Positions 36,015-45,007 are shown, numbered from the stretch's first letter. The stretch: DNA of 64,000 bases from Antarcticirhabdus aurantiaca (GCF_009765365.1 NZ_VTOM01000001.1:310001-374000); one strand, 5' to 3'. Numbers and translations: made by a program. The notes: generated from the letters alone by a model not told the origin.

Positions 36015-39000
36015 CTATTCCGCCGGTTGCAGGCCACCCTTCGCCGGTCCGTGTCCCTCCGCGTCGGCGCCGAGGCGGGCGGCTTCCTCGAGCTCGTGGT
36101 CGAGCCGGGCGCGGCTCTCGGCCTGGGGCTTGGAGAAGCGGGCGAGGAAGAGATAGGCGATCGGCGTGATGAACAGCGTCGCGAGCGTCGCCAAGGCGAG
36201 GCCGCCGACGATGACGTAACCGAGAGCCTGCCGCGCCTCGGCGCCGGCGCCGGTCGAGAAGATCAGGGGCACGCCGCCGACGATCGTCGCGATCATCGTC
36301 ATCATCACCGGTCGCAGACGCGTCATGGCCGCGACCTCCACCGCCTCGCGCACCGACAGGCCGCGGTCGCGCTCGGCATTGGCGAACTCGACGACGAGGA
36401 TGCCGTTCTTGGCGATGATGCCGACGAGGAGGACGAGGCCGATCTGGCTGTAGAGGTTGAGGCTCTGCCCGAAGAACTGCAGGGCGAAGACCGCGCAGGC
36501 GAGCCCGAAGGGCACCGTCGCGATGATGATGAGGGCCGAGACGAAGCTCTCGAACTGCGCCGCCAGCACCAGGAGCACGATCACGATGGCGAAGCCGAAG
36601 GTCAGCGCCAGGCCGCCGGAGGTTTCGCCAAGCGTCTTCGCCTCGGCGAGCGGGATCAGCCGCATCTCGGGCGGCAGGTGCTCGCTCGCGAAGGCCTGGA
36701 GGTCGGTCCAGCCCTGGCCGATCGTGTAGCCCGGCTTCAGCTCGGCGGAGAGCGAGACGGCGCGCGAGCGCTCCTCGCGGGTGAGCGAGGGCGCGATCGG
36801 CTCCTCGGTCAGCGTCGCGACGCTCGACATCGGGACGATGCGCCCGTCGCCGGTCTTCAGGAAGAGGTTCGACAGGTCGGCCGGATCGTTGATCGGCTGG
36901 CCGGTCGAGACGATCTCGATCGGAACGGCCTGGTCCTCGATAAAGGTCGTCGTGACCTGCGTGCCGTCGAGGAGCGCCTGGACGGCGGTCGCGAGGCCCT
37001 CGATGTCGATGCCGAGATCGGAGGCGCGCTCGCGGTCGATCTGGACCGAGAGCTGGGGCTGCGTCGCCTCGAAGTTGAGGTCGACGCGGCCCCAGCGGCC
37101 GTCCGTCTCCATCGCCTCGCGCAGCGTCTCGGCGGCGTCGGCGATGGCCGCGTAGCTGGAGCCGAGAACCGCGAACTGGAGGCCGCGCCCGCCGCCGCGG
37201 ATGCCGAGCGAGTTCGGCTGGATCGCGAAGGCGCGCACGCCCGGGATCTCGGCGACGGCGCGGTTGATCTCGGCGGCGATCGCGCTCTGCGGCCGCTCGC
37301 GCTCGGCCCAGTCGGCGAGCGACAGGAAGACGAAGGCGGAGTTGTTGCTGCCGCCCGCGCCGGAGATCGAGTAGACGTTCGCCGCTTCGCCCGACTGGAC
37401 ATAAGGCAGGAGAAGGTCCTCGACCTGCCGGACCTTGGAGGAGGTGTAGTCGAGCGCCGCGCTCTGGGGCGTCGTGACGCGCAGGAAGATCGTGCCGCGA
37501 TCCTCGGGCGGCGTCAGCTCCTGGGCGAGGTTGTTGTAGGCGACGAAGGCCGAGAAGGCGAACATCGAGGCGAGCCCGAGAACCACGAGCGGGAAGGTGA
37601 GCGAGAAGCGCAGCGCCGCGCCGTAGAGGCCCGCGAGCCGCCCGCCCATCCAGATCCAGCCGCGCGCCAGCAGGCTGTGGCGCTCGGCGGCGCTCGGCTT
37701 CTCCTTCAGGAGGCGCGAGGCGAGCATCGGGCACAGGGTCAGGGCGACGAAGGAGGACAGGAGGACGGCGATCGCCAGAACGAAGCCGAACTCCGCGAAG
37801 AGCGCGCCCGCCTGGCCCGGCAGGAACGAGATCGGGACGAAGACGGCCGCGAGCGTCGCCGTTGTCGCGATCACGGCGAAGAAGACCTCGCGCGTGCCGA
37901 TCACGGCCGCCGCCTGGGGCTTGGCCCCCATGTCGCGGCGGCGCACGATGTTTTCGAGGACGATGATCGCGTCGTCGACGACGAGGCCGGTCGCCAGCAC
38001 GAGGGCGAGGAGCGTCAGGATGTTGATCGAGAAGCCGGCGAGATAGATCGCCGCGATCACGGCGATCAGCGAGACCGGCATGGTGACGGCCGGGATCAGC
38101 GTCGCCCGAAGATTCAGGAGAAAGGCGTAGATCACCGCGACGACGATCAGGACGGCGAAGATCAGCGTCAGCTCGACCTCGTGGATGGCGCCGTTGATGA
38201 AGATGGCGTCGTCGCTGGTGACGCGGATCGAGACGGCGTCGGGCAGGGTGCGGTTCATCTCGTCGACGGCGGCGCGCACGCCTTCCGAGATCGACAGCGT
38301 CGAGGAGCCCGCCTGACGCACGATGCCGAGGCCGAAACCCGTCTGGCCGTTGATGCGCACGATCGACGTCGCGTCTTCCGGTCCGAAGCGGACGGTGGCG
38401 ACGTCGCGAAGGCGGGTGCGGTCGTTGATGGCGATGGCGCCGAAGGCCTCCGGCGTCGTGACGTTGGCGTTGGCCCGCACGACGAGATCCTGCGTCGGCG
38501 AGACGAGCGAGCCGGCGGGAACGTCGAGGGCGACGTTGCGCAGCGCCGCCGAGAGGTCGGCGAGGGTGAGGCTCCGCGTCGCCAGGCGATCCGGATCGAC
38601 GTCGATGAAGATGCGCTCTTCGCGGTCGCCGTTCTCCTGGACGTCCGCCACGCCCTCCACCGCCGAGAGGCGATCGACGATGACGTCCTGGACGAGCGTC
38701 GTCAGCTCGTCGGACCGCATGCCCGGCGCGACCACGGCGAGGCGCATGATGGCGTCGGCGTCGGCGTCGGCCTTGACGACGCGCGGCTCGTCGGCGTCCT
38801 CCGGCAGCTGGAAGACGACCCGGCCCACCGCGTCGCGCACGTCGCTCGCCGCGACGTTGATGTCGGTCGTGTCGGTGAACTCGATGGTGACCCGGCTCGA
38901 GCCGAAGCTCGATCGCGACGAGACGGAGTCGATGCCGGCGACGCGCGCGACCGCGCTTTCGACGGTCGAGGTGATCTGCTGGTCGACGGCTTCGGGCGAG

Positions 39001-39200
39001 GCGCCGTCGAGGGTGACGGACACGGAGACCACGGGTTGGTCGACGTTGGGCAGCTCGCGCACCTCCACGGCCTGGAAGGCGGCGAGGCCCGCCACGACCA
39101 GGAGGAGGTTGAGCACGATCGTCAGGACCGGCCGGCGGATGAAGAGGCTGGTGAGGCTGGTGAGGGCGTCCGGACCGCCCGACGGCTTGCCGCCGCTCAT
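36015..39200 (-). CDS. RND efflux pump inner-membrane transporter
   Basis: A 1061-residue HAE1/AcrB-superfamily proton-driven pump, twelve membrane segments expected. Visible features are the first helix after residue 20 (FIRRPVLTIVLNLLLVVAG), the two periplasmic loops with VEVRELPNVDQPVVSVSVT, the helix-4 region GLVVDDAIIVLENIVRR with the Asp pair of the proton relay, and the repeat of that pattern in the second half (GIIAKNGILVVEFANAERD). It overlaps its adaptor gene by four bases. Homology does not fix the substrate. No outer-membrane channel gene is adjacent. Confidence 0.95.
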   Translation of the reverse strand: MSGGKPSGGPDALTSLTSLFIRRPVLTIVLNLLLVVAGLAAFQAVEVRELPNVDQPVVSVSVTLDGASPEAVDQQITSTVESAVARVAGIDSVSSRSSFGSSRVTIEFTDTTDINVAASDVRDAVGRVVFQLPEDADEPRVVKADADADAIMRLAVVAPGMRSDELTTLVQDVIVDRLSAVEGVADVQENGDREERIFIDVDPDRLATRSLTLADLSAALRNVALDVPAGSLVSPTQDLVVRANANVTTPEAFGAIAINDRTRLRDVATVRFGPEDATSIVRINGQTGFGLGIVRQAGSSTLSISEGVRAAVDEMNRTLPDAVSIRVTSDDAIFINGAIHEVELTLIFAVLIVVAVIYAFLLNLRATLIPAVTMPVSLIAVIAAIYLAGFSINILTLLALVLATGLVVDDAIIVLENIVRRRDMGAKPQAAAVIGTREVFFAVIATTATLAAVFVPISFLPGQAGALFAEFGFVLAIAVLLSSFVALTLCPMLASRLLKEKPSAAERHSLLARGWIWMGGRLAGLYGAALRFSLTFPLVVLGLASMFAFSAFVAYNNLAQELTPPEDRGTIFLRVTTPQSAALDYTSSKVRQVEDLLLPYVQSGEAANVYSISGAGGSNNSAFVFLSLADWAERERPQSAIAAEINRAVAEIPGVRAFAIQPNSLGIRGGGRGLQFAVLGSSYAAIADAAETLREAMETDGRWGRVDLNFEATQPQLSVQIDRERASDLGIDIEGLATAVQALLDGTQVTTTFIEDQAVPIEIVSTGQPINDPADLSNLFLKTGDGRIVPMSSVATLTEEPIAPSLTREERSRAVSLSAELKPGYTIGQGWTDLQAFASEHLPPEMRLIPLAEAKTLGETSGGLALTFGFAIVIVLLVLAAQFESFVSALIIIATVPFGLACAVFALQFFGQSLNLYSQIGLVLLVGIIAKNGILVVEFANAERDRGLSVREAVEVAAMTRLRPVMMTMIATIVGGVPLIFSTGAGAEARQALGYVIVGGLALATLATLFITPIAYLFLARFSKPQAESRARLDHELEEAARLGADAEGHGPAKGGLQPAE

Positions 39201-40537
39201 CGGACCGCGTTCTCGCGGGCATTGGCGGGCGAGGCGAAGCCGAGGCTCGCCCGGGCCGGAGACGGCGCGGCCGAGGCCGGAGCCGGAGGCGTTGCGGCTT
39301 CCGGCGCCGCCTCGCCGGCGGTGGCGCCGTCGGCCACCGCCGGGCCGGCGGGCGCGCCGGTCGTGCCGTCGATGCGCACGGGCAACCCCTCGCGAATGGA
39401 CTGGACGCCCTCCACGGCGACGACGTCGCCCGGCCGCAACGCGTCGCTCGCCGCCAGCACGCGGTCGATGTCGCGCTGGACGATGCGCAACGCCGCCTTT
39501 TCCGGCCGGTCGCCGACGATCTTCCAGGCATAGGCGCCGGCGCGCTCCCACTGGATCGCCATGGGGTCGAGCGCGAGGTAGCGGTCGCCCTCGAAGTCGA
39601 TGCCGAGCGCGAAGGACATGCCCGGGCGCAGCCGATCGTCCTCGTTGGCGATGGTGCCCTCGACGCGCAGCGTGCGCGAGGCCTCGTCGAGGCGGCTGTC
39701 GATGGCGGTGACGCGGCCCTCGAAGGTTTCGCCCGGCCGGGCGGTGCTCGTCGCCTCGAACGTTTGCCCGATCGCGACCTGGGGCACGTAGGATTCAGGC
39801 ACGAAGAAGACGACGCGCAGGTTCGCGCGGTCGTCCACGGTGGCGATCAGCGTCTGACTGCCGACGAGATCGCCGACGTCGATGTCGGCGAGCCCGACCC
39901 GGCCGTCGATGGGGGCCGTGATGCGGCGGTCGTCGAGCGCGATCTCGGCGGAGCGCAGGTCGAGGCGCGCATTGTCGAGGGTACGGCGGTAATCTTCGAG
40001 CTGAACGGTGGAGATCGAGTTGGACAAGCGCTCGGCTCGGGCGAGCTGGTCCTCCGCGGCCTTGAGCGCAATGCGCGCCCGGTCGAGCGCGAGGCGTTCC
40101 GCGTCGTCCTTGAGGGTGATGAGCACGCTGCCGGCCGCCACTTCGTCGCCGGACTTGAAGCCGACCGCGGACACGATGCCGGTGGCATCGGGATAAACGG
40201 GAACGGAGCGCGCGGCCTCCGCCGTGCCGATGGCCTTCAACGTCGACTGCGCCACCGCCTCCGCGACGTCGCCGATGACGATCAGCGGCGGCCCGCCGGC
40301 ACCGCCACGACCACCGCCGGGCGCGCCGCCGCGGTTGCCGGCGGCCGCCGGCCTGGCGGCTGCCGGGTCGCTGGCGGGATTGAGCCAGAGGACGGCCTGG
40401 CGCACCTCGTTGGGGAGCGCAGCGCCGGACTGCAGGATGGCGCGCCCGGGCGCCGGATCGAAGGTGATCCAGAGCGCTGCGGCGCCGCCAAGAAGTGCGA
40501 TCGTGACGAGGAGCTGCTTGATGAAGGCCATGACCAT
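39197..40537 (-). CDS. RND efflux periplasmic adaptor (membrane fusion protein)
   Basis: Links the RND pump to an outer-membrane channel. The 446-residue protein has a single N-terminal anchor (about 6-26), a Gly/Ala-rich spacer, a lipoyl-like/barrel-sandwich region split around a helical hairpin (VSAVGFKSGDEVAAGSVLITL, then the Ala/Glu/Arg-rich hairpin, then ITAPIDGRVGLADIDVGDLV), and a beta-barrel. A long Pro/Ala tail is unusual and probably disordered. Translated first in the operon; the stop overlaps the pump gene. ATG 40537 is used; ATG 40531 is an alternative. Confidence 0.93.
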   Translation of the reverse strand: MVMAFIKQLLVTIALLGGAAALWITFDPAPGRAILQSGAALPNEVRQAVLWLNPASDPAAARPAAAGNRGGAPGGGRGGAGGPPLIVIGDVAEAVAQSTLKAIGTAEAARSVPVYPDATGIVSAVGFKSGDEVAAGSVLITLKDDAERLALDRARIALKAAEDQLARAERLSNSISTVQLEDYRRTLDNARLDLRSAEIALDDRRITAPIDGRVGLADIDVGDLVGSQTLIATVDDRANLRVVFFVPESYVPQVAIGQTFEATSTARPGETFEGRVTAIDSRLDEASRTLRVEGTIANEDDRLRPGMSFALGIDFEGDRYLALDPMAIQWERAGAYAWKIVGDRPEKAALRIVQRDIDRVLAASDALRPGDVVAVEGVQSIREGLPVRIDGTTGAPAGPAVADGATAGEAAPEAATPPAPASAAPSPARASLGFASPANARENAVR

Positions 40538-40681
40538 CCGTGCTGCAACCGCCCGTCGGCACGATCGCCGCAGGCGTCTCGAGGCGCCTGCACCATAGCC
40601 GAGAAGCCCTGATCGACGCGTTGAGTTTCGTTACGATTTGTAATGGCCCCTGCGTCGATTCGAGGGCCGAGATACGACGAA

Positions 40682-40705
40682 GGGGCCCGCCTCGCGGCGG
40701 ACCCC
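40682..40705 (-). terminator. Hairpin after the PRC-barrel gene
   Basis: Ten-base arms (40682-40691 and 40696-40705) pair fully apart from one wobble around a four-base loop, 45 bases after the PRC-barrel stop. On the minus strand it is followed by TTCGTCGTAT, a weak tail. It separates this gene from the efflux operon downstream. Confidence 0.6.
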
Positions 40706-40750
40706 CTGGATTTCGGTGGCCGGGCGGGCGCCCGGTCGAGCCGCGATCCG

Positions 40751-42391
40751 TCAGTTCGTCGTGGTGGACGCGCCGCCCGCGGCCGGAGCCGTGCCACCCG
40801 CGGCCGGAGCCGTTTCGCCCTGGAGGCGCATGGTGTCGCGGTTCTCGGCATAGGACGACTGGTCGTAGGCCGGCGCGTTCTCGAGCTGGTCCTGCGAGAA
40901 CTGGGTGTAGATGTAGAGCGAGTCACCCTGGTCGCGCATCAGCTGGACGTTGTCGAGGCCGACGGCCACCGGCTTGGCGCCGATGCCGAGGAAGCCGCCG
41001 ACATCCACGATCACCGCGTCGACGCGGCCATCGGCGGTCATCGCGACGTCACCGACCTTGCCGAGGCTCTGGTCGTTCGGGCCGTAGACCGTCGTACCCA
41101 TCAGCTCGTCGGCCGTCAGCTGGGCGCTGCTGTCGACGGGCATCATGTTCTCGCGCGAGGAGCCGCCGGTCGACGCCGTCGTGCTGTTGTCGGTGCCGGT
41201 GGTGGCCATGCCCGACTGATTCTGAGCGGTCTCGGTCGCGCCGGTCACGGCGTTGCCGGCCGACGTCGCCGCGCCTTCCATCGCCGAGCCGGCATTGGAG
41301 GCCATGTTCGAAGCCGTGTCCGCCGCGCCGCCGACGGCGGCACCCGTCGCCGCGCCGGCTGCCGCGCCCGTGGCGGCCATGTCGTTGGCCATGCCGCCGG
41401 TGCCCGACGAGGTGTTGGCTGCGACGTTCTGCTCGCGACCCTCGAAGGTCGGCGCCTGCTCGAGCTGCTCCTTACTCGCGGCGAGAACGAAGACCGGGTC
41501 GCCACCGTCCTGCGGGGTGACCTGGAACTCGCCGAAGGGCACGGCGACGTTCTTCTGGCCGATGCCGAGGAATCCGCCGACGCCGACCACCGCCGCATCC
41601 ACCATGCCGTTGTCGGATACGACGAGGTCGCTCACCTCGCCGATGGTCTCGGCGTCGTCACCTGCACCGCTGCGGATATCCTGGCCGACGAGATCGGCCG
41701 TGAGATACTGGTCGGGACCCTGCATCATGGTCTCGCCGGCAGGCGCCGCGGCACCGCTGTTGGCGGCCATGTCGCTGCTACCGGCCGCGGGGGCCATCGT
41801 GCCGCCCGCCGCGGGAGCCGCGCCGGTCGCGGCCGTGTCGCCGGCCGCGGGGGCCATCGCCGTGCCGCCGGCGCCCGTCGCGGTGCCCGAACCCGCCGCC
41901 ATGGACGGATCGGTCGTCGCGGCGGCCTGGCGCTCCATGAAGATCGGCGCCGAATTCAGCGCGTCGGCGTTGGTCATCGTGGCGCGGGGCTCGTTGTTCT
42001 CGCCCATGGACCACTGGATCTGATCGAACGGCACGGCGACCGTGCGGCTTTCGTCGTTGATCGTCGCCTCGACGATGGCGGCGGCGATCTTGCCGTCCTT
42101 CTCGACGAGGTAATTCTGGATCTCACCGAGCGACTGGGCGTCCGGCTGGTTGCCGGCGTAGATCTCCGCGTCGTCCATCTCGGAAACGAGGTGCTGCTGC
42201 AGCGACAGGCTCTGGAGGTAGCTGCCGGAGTTTGCGGCGGCGCCGACATCGGCGGAGGCGCCCATGGCGCCCGCGGGAGCCGCGGCGTCGGCCGAAGGAG
42301 CTGCCGGTTCCGGAGCCGTGGTCTCCTGGGCAAAGGCGCCCGTCGCGAACAGGCCGGCCATGGCCGTCGTTGCAAGAAGCTTGCGGATCAT
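40751..42391 (-). CDS. Exported protein with three PRC-barrel domains
   Basis: A 546-residue protein with a signal peptide (MIRKLLATTAMAGLFATGAFA). It holds three PRC-barrel modules in tandem: a divergent one (about 60-135), one near 225-310 containing VVGVGGFLGIGQKNVAVPF and one near 430-505 containing VIVDVGGFLGIGAKPVAVG. Long Ala/Gly/Thr-rich linkers separate them. PRC-barrels are small protein-protein or RNA-contact folds; in rhizobia, periplasmic multi-PRC proteins of this kind are common and of unknown use. A GGAAC element upstream suggests EcfG control. It forms a single-gene unit. Confidence 0.88.
   Translation of the reverse strand: MIRKLLATTAMAGLFATGAFAQETTAPEPAAPSADAAAPAGAMGASADVGAAANSGSYLQSLSLQQHLVSEMDDAEIYAGNQPDAQSLGEIQNYLVEKDGKIAAAIVEATINDESRTVAVPFDQIQWSMGENNEPRATMTNADALNSAPIFMERQAAATTDPSMAAGSGTATGAGGTAMAPAAGDTAATGAAPAAGGTMAPAAGSSDMAANSGAAAPAGETMMQGPDQYLTADLVGQDIRSGAGDDAETIGEVSDLVVSDNGMVDAAVVGVGGFLGIGQKNVAVPFGEFQVTPQDGGDPVFVLAASKEQLEQAPTFEGREQNVAANTSSGTGGMANDMAATGAAAGAATGAAVGGAADTASNMASNAGSAMEGAATSAGNAVTGATETAQNQSGMATTGTDNSTTASTGGSSRENMMPVDSSAQLTADELMGTTVYGPNDQSLGKVGDVAMTADGRVDAVIVDVGGFLGIGAKPVAVGLDNVQLMRDQGDSLYIYTQFSQDQLENAPAYDQSSYAENRDTMRLQGETAPAAGGTAPAAGGASTTTN
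40776..40813. repeat. Tandem 21-base repeat in the PRC-protein tail
   Basis: CCCGCGGCCGGAGCCGT occurs at 40776-40792 and again at 40797-40813, a 21-base period encoding PAAGGTA twice near the C-terminus of the PRC-barrel protein. Similar Ala/Gly repeats recur in its linkers around 41775-41870. Length variation between strains would be expected. Confidence 0.6.
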
Positions 42392-42432
42392 CGGTAGTTT
42401 CCTCTTTTGGCGTTCAGCGCGAACAAGCGCAT

Positions 42433-42457
42433 CTCGTCCCGCATCGATCGGGACGAG
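42433..42457 (-). promoter_or_regulatory. Leader hairpin upstream of the PRC-barrel gene
   Basis: CTCGTCCCG (42433-42441) pairs with CGGGACGAG (42449-42457) around a seven-base loop, 42 bases before the PRC-barrel start and inside its predicted 5' leader. It could stabilise the mRNA or hide the ribosome site; there is no T-run. Confidence 0.4.
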
Positions 42458-42482
42458 CGGCCGGGCGCCTTCTGCCTCAATA

Positions 42483-42507
42483 ATCGATCCTCCTGCAGAT
42501 AGGTTCC
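42483..42507 (-). promoter_or_regulatory. Possible EcfG promoter of the PRC-barrel gene
   Basis: Minus-strand GGAAC (42507-42503), 16 bases, CGAT (42486-42483). The -35 element is perfect; the -10 differs at one place from the EcfG consensus CGTT. It lies about 92 bases before the ATG. Confidence 0.4.
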
Positions 42508-42673
42508 GTACTCCGGCGTTGTTTTGCCGATGACGCGCTGCAACAGACGGGCGGCTTGAGAAAACTTGATGATCGGGGGCAGGATCTCGCCGATTGTTGA
42601 TCGGCAGCTCGATCCTAGCGACATCAACTGTTCATGTCGCGTTTGGTTGCGCGGCTCGGATCGGCGGGCGCTA

Positions 42674-42841
42674 TCAGAGGCTGATGACGAGGACGCCGAG
42701 AAGGAGCGCGAGAAGGAAGCCGATCAGCACGATGAAGATCAGGATCTTCGCGATGCCCGTGGCAAAGCCCGCCGTTCCCTGCATGCCGAGAAGGCTGGCA
42801 ATGGCCGCAACCACCAGAAGTATGACGATCCACTCGATCAT
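42674..42841 (-). CDS. Small DUF1328-type membrane protein
   Basis: A 55-residue protein (MIEWIVILLVVAAIASLLGM...) with two hydrophobic helices (about 2-20 and 27-52), read on the minus strand from the ATG at 42841 with GGAG nine bases upstream. The start MIEWI, the glycine turn LLGMQGTAGFATGIAKIL and the hydrophobic end match the DUF1328/YtjA family, small stress-induced inner-membrane proteins of unknown function. It is embedded in a much longer minus-strand open frame which is otherwise antisense to the lipid-kinase gene. Confidence 0.9.
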   Translation of the reverse strand: MIEWIVILLVVAAIASLLGMQGTAGFATGIAKILIFIVLIGFLLALLLGVLVISL

Positions 42842-43048
42842 GTCACCGATCTCCGCCGGCCCTGGAACAAGGATGGGAAAGGGGGCCGCGGCGTCGAGGG
42901 TAGGGTGCGGTTCCGCCTGCGACAGGTGAAGGCCAAAATTTCTTGGCCTCCTCGGCTGACGCCCTGTGGATGGCGGGGGCGCGCCATATATGCGGCCGCG
43001 CCGGTCGCCCGCCCGCGAGGCGCCGCAAAGGAGGCGAAAGCGCGCTCG

Positions 43049-43972
43049 ATGAAGGTTGCCGCGTTCATGAACAAGCAGGGTGGCACCCTGCGCACCGCCG
43101 ATCACGACGCGCTTCGCGCGGTTCTGGAAAGCGAGTTCCACCTCCACGGCCACGAGATCGAAGTCCAGTTCCTGACGGCAGAGGAGCTCGGGGATGCGCT
43201 GCGCCGCGCCGCTGAGCGGAGCGACCTCGACGTGGTGCTGGTCGGGGGCGGCGACGGCAGCGTGTCGTCGGCCGCCGCCACGCTCTACGGTACGAAGGTC
43301 GCCCTCGGAATCCTGCCCGCCGGCACGATGAACCTCTTCGCCCGCACGCTTCAGGTGCCGCTGGCGCTCGAGGAAGCTGCGGCCGCCCTCGCATCGGGCC
43401 GGATCATCGACGTCGACATCGCCACCGTGAACGGCCGGCCCTTCGTCCACCAGTTCGCTGTCGGCCTTCATGCCCGCATGGTGCGCATGCGCCGGCGCAT
43501 GAGCTACGGCTCGCGGATCGGCAAGATCCTCGCCTCCTTCCGCTCGGCCCTGATGGCGCTGCAGAGCGCGCCCAAGATCGAGATGGAAATCACCGTCGAC
43601 GGCCAGCCGCGGCGCATCCGCACGCCAGCCGTCGCGGTCTCCAACAACATGTACGGCGACGGGCACATGCCCTATGCCGACGATCCGAAGGGCGGCACGC
43701 TCGGCGTCTATATCTGCCAGACGGACGATCGGAGGGCGCTGATGAAGCTCGCGGCCGACATCGTCCTGGGCACCTGGCGCACCAATCCGGCTCTCGAAGT
43801 CCTTCAGGCGCAGGAAATCGTCATCCGCTACGGCGGCAGCAAGCGGCACGGTCGGGCGGTGCGGGACGGCGAACTCGAGGATCTGCCGCCGGAGTCGGCG
43901 ATCCGCATCGAGCCGGGCCGGTTGAAGGTGCTGGCCCCGCACGACGCCAGCTACCTCACGTCCGGCGGCTGA
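43049..43972 (+). CDS. Diacylglycerol/sphingosine kinase-family protein
   Basis: A 307-residue lipid-kinase-like protein of the DAGK_cat superfamily. The signature VVLVGGGDGSVSSAAATLYGTKVALGILPAGTMNLFAR (about 65-103) contains the GGDG nucleotide motif and the PxGT[MN]NLFA motif. The C-terminal half (about 160-300) has the YegS/DgkB-like beta domain. The start ATG 43049 is 14 bases from AAGGAGG, unusually far, but no better start lies between. It may phosphorylate diacylglycerol or another lipid; the substrate is not fixed by the sequence. It lies among small membrane and stress proteins. Confidence 0.88.
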   Translation: MKVAAFMNKQGGTLRTADHDALRAVLESEFHLHGHEIEVQFLTAEELGDALRRAAERSDLDVVLVGGGDGSVSSAAATLYGTKVALGILPAGTMNLFARTLQVPLALEEAAAALASGRIIDVDIATVNGRPFVHQFAVGLHARMVRMRRRMSYGSRIGKILASFRSALMALQSAPKIEMEITVDGQPRRIRTPAVAVSNNMYGDGHMPYADDPKGGTLGVYICQTDDRRALMKLAADIVLGTWRTNPALEVLQAQEIVIRYGGSKRHGRAVRDGELEDLPPESAIRIEPGRLKVLAPHDASYLTSGG

Positions 43973-44085
43973 CGACCCGCCGTCTCAGCCATCGATGGAA
44001 CCTCGGGCGGGCAATCTGACGGTGCTTCGGCGTCGGCACGCCGCGTCACTCGCCGGCCCCCGCCGGTCGGTTTCGACGGAAGCTC

Positions 44086-44433
44086 TCAGGCTTCGCGATC
44101 CGGGAGTGTCGCGGGCTCGTCTTCGCGGCCTTCCTCGTCGCGATAGCTGTGCCCGCCCTCGGCCAGCATGCCGAAGGCTTCGGCGATCTGGAGTTCGAGC
44201 GGGGACACCTCGCCGTCGCCGTCGAGATCCGCGTTGGGACCGAGCACGGCCACGCCGTAGTTGTCGGCGAGTTCCTGGAGCCGTTGCTGCTTCTCGGCGA
44301 TCGGCATGGTCGTGTCGTTGAGGATCTCGGTGACCTCGGCTTCCAGGTCGGTATTCCCGCTGCTGGCCTCGGTGAGGGAGCCGGAGGATGCTGTTCCATC
44401 GCCGCCGGGGCGGCTCGTCACGTTTGCGGCCAT
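44086..44433 (-). CDS. Small EF-hand-like calcium-binding protein
   Basis: A 115-residue soluble protein from the ATG at 44433, preceded by GGAGG. It has a Ser/Gly-rich start, a Glu-rich helical middle, and one clear EF-hand loop DLDGDGEVSPLE (about 70-81) followed by a helix. A single loop suggests calcium-dependent dimerisation or a structural site. No signal peptide. Function unknown. The longer frame to 44514 is Arg-rich and rejected. It is convergent with the lipid-kinase gene. Confidence 0.8.
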   Translation of the reverse strand: MAANVTSRPGGDGTASSGSLTEASSGNTDLEAEVTEILNDTTMPIAEKQQRLQELADNYGVAVLGPNADLDGDGEVSPLELQIAEAFGMLAEGGHSYRDEEGREDEPATLPDREA

Positions 44434-44582
44434 GGATGTCCCTCCGTTCTCGACTGCAATCGGTTCCGCGAACCGGAAAAGCCGGCGCGGGCGGATCCGA
44501 AACTCCGCACGCACCGGCTCGTATGAAAGGCCGTTCGGCGCATGACGCGCCGGCGGCGGAGCGAACCGAAAACCCGGTCGCG

Positions 44583-44879
44583 TCAGTTCGACGTGCCCTG
44601 CGAGGTGCTGCTCGGCGGCATCGCGTTTCCGTCCTGGGCCGGCGTGACGACCGAGCTGGAATTGCCGGCGCTGCTGGTGTTCGCCTGTTCCGTTGAGATG
44701 CCGGCCGCCGAGCCGCCGACCGTGGCAGAGTCCGGCGAGGTCGAGGTCATGAAGCCGCCGACCAGGAAGTAAAGGATCACGATCGCCGCCAGGGAGGCGA
44801 CGAGGATCAGGAGAACGGGCTTGCCCTGGCTGCCCTGGCGGGCCTTGGTCGCGTTCTCGGTGACTGGGGGAGTTGCCAT
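44583..44879 (-). CDS. Small single-pass membrane protein, unknown function
   Basis: A 98-residue protein with a short basic N-terminus, one membrane helix (about residues 21-43, PVLLILVASLAAIVILYFLVGG) and a Ser/Thr/Gly-rich disordered periplasmic tail with no cysteine. I do not recognise the family. A minus-strand GGAAC-N16-CCTT element 65 bases upstream could be an EcfG-type promoter. It is on the same strand as, but separated by 171 bases from, the holin-like gene. Confidence 0.7.
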   Translation of the reverse strand: MATPPVTENATKARQGSQGKPVLLILVASLAAIVILYFLVGGFMTSTSPDSATVGGSAAGISTEQANTSSAGNSSSVVTPAQDGNAMPPSSTSQGTSN

Positions 44880-44943
44880 CGTGCTTGGCTCCTGTATGCG
44901 CCGGGCGGATACGCGGCGAGCGAAACTGGATTGTCAGGAGATC

Positions 44944-44968
44944 AAGGCGCCGGGAGCCGAAACGTTCC
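44944..44968 (-). promoter_or_regulatory. Weak EcfG-like promoter before the 98-residue membrane gene
   Basis: Minus-strand GGAAC (44968-44964), 16 bases, CCTT (44947-44944). The -35 element is exact, the -10 has one mismatch to CGTT. It is 65 bases before the ATG at 44879. Confidence 0.35.
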
Positions 44969-45007
44969 GCCCCGATGTCGAGGCGCTGCCCGCATCGGCG
45001 CGCAAGA

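Noticed and set aside
34878-39533. A plus-strand open frame of over 1,500 codons across the DUF2235 and RND pump genes
   Set aside because: It is antisense to well-supported minus-strand genes and its product is charge-biased (Asp/Arg/Glu-rich) with no domain. In GC-rich DNA such frames arise as shadows of codon bias.
42890-42914. Minus-strand GGAAC as an EcfG promoter for the DUF1328 gene
   Set aside because: The -10 position reads CGCC, two mismatches to CGTT.
44444-44467. Minus-strand GGAAC as an EcfG promoter for the EF-hand gene
   Set aside because: With 16-base spacing the -10 reads CGGA, which overlaps the ribosome-binding site, so no leader would be left. The GGAAC is part of the palindrome CGGTTC-CGC-GAACCG.
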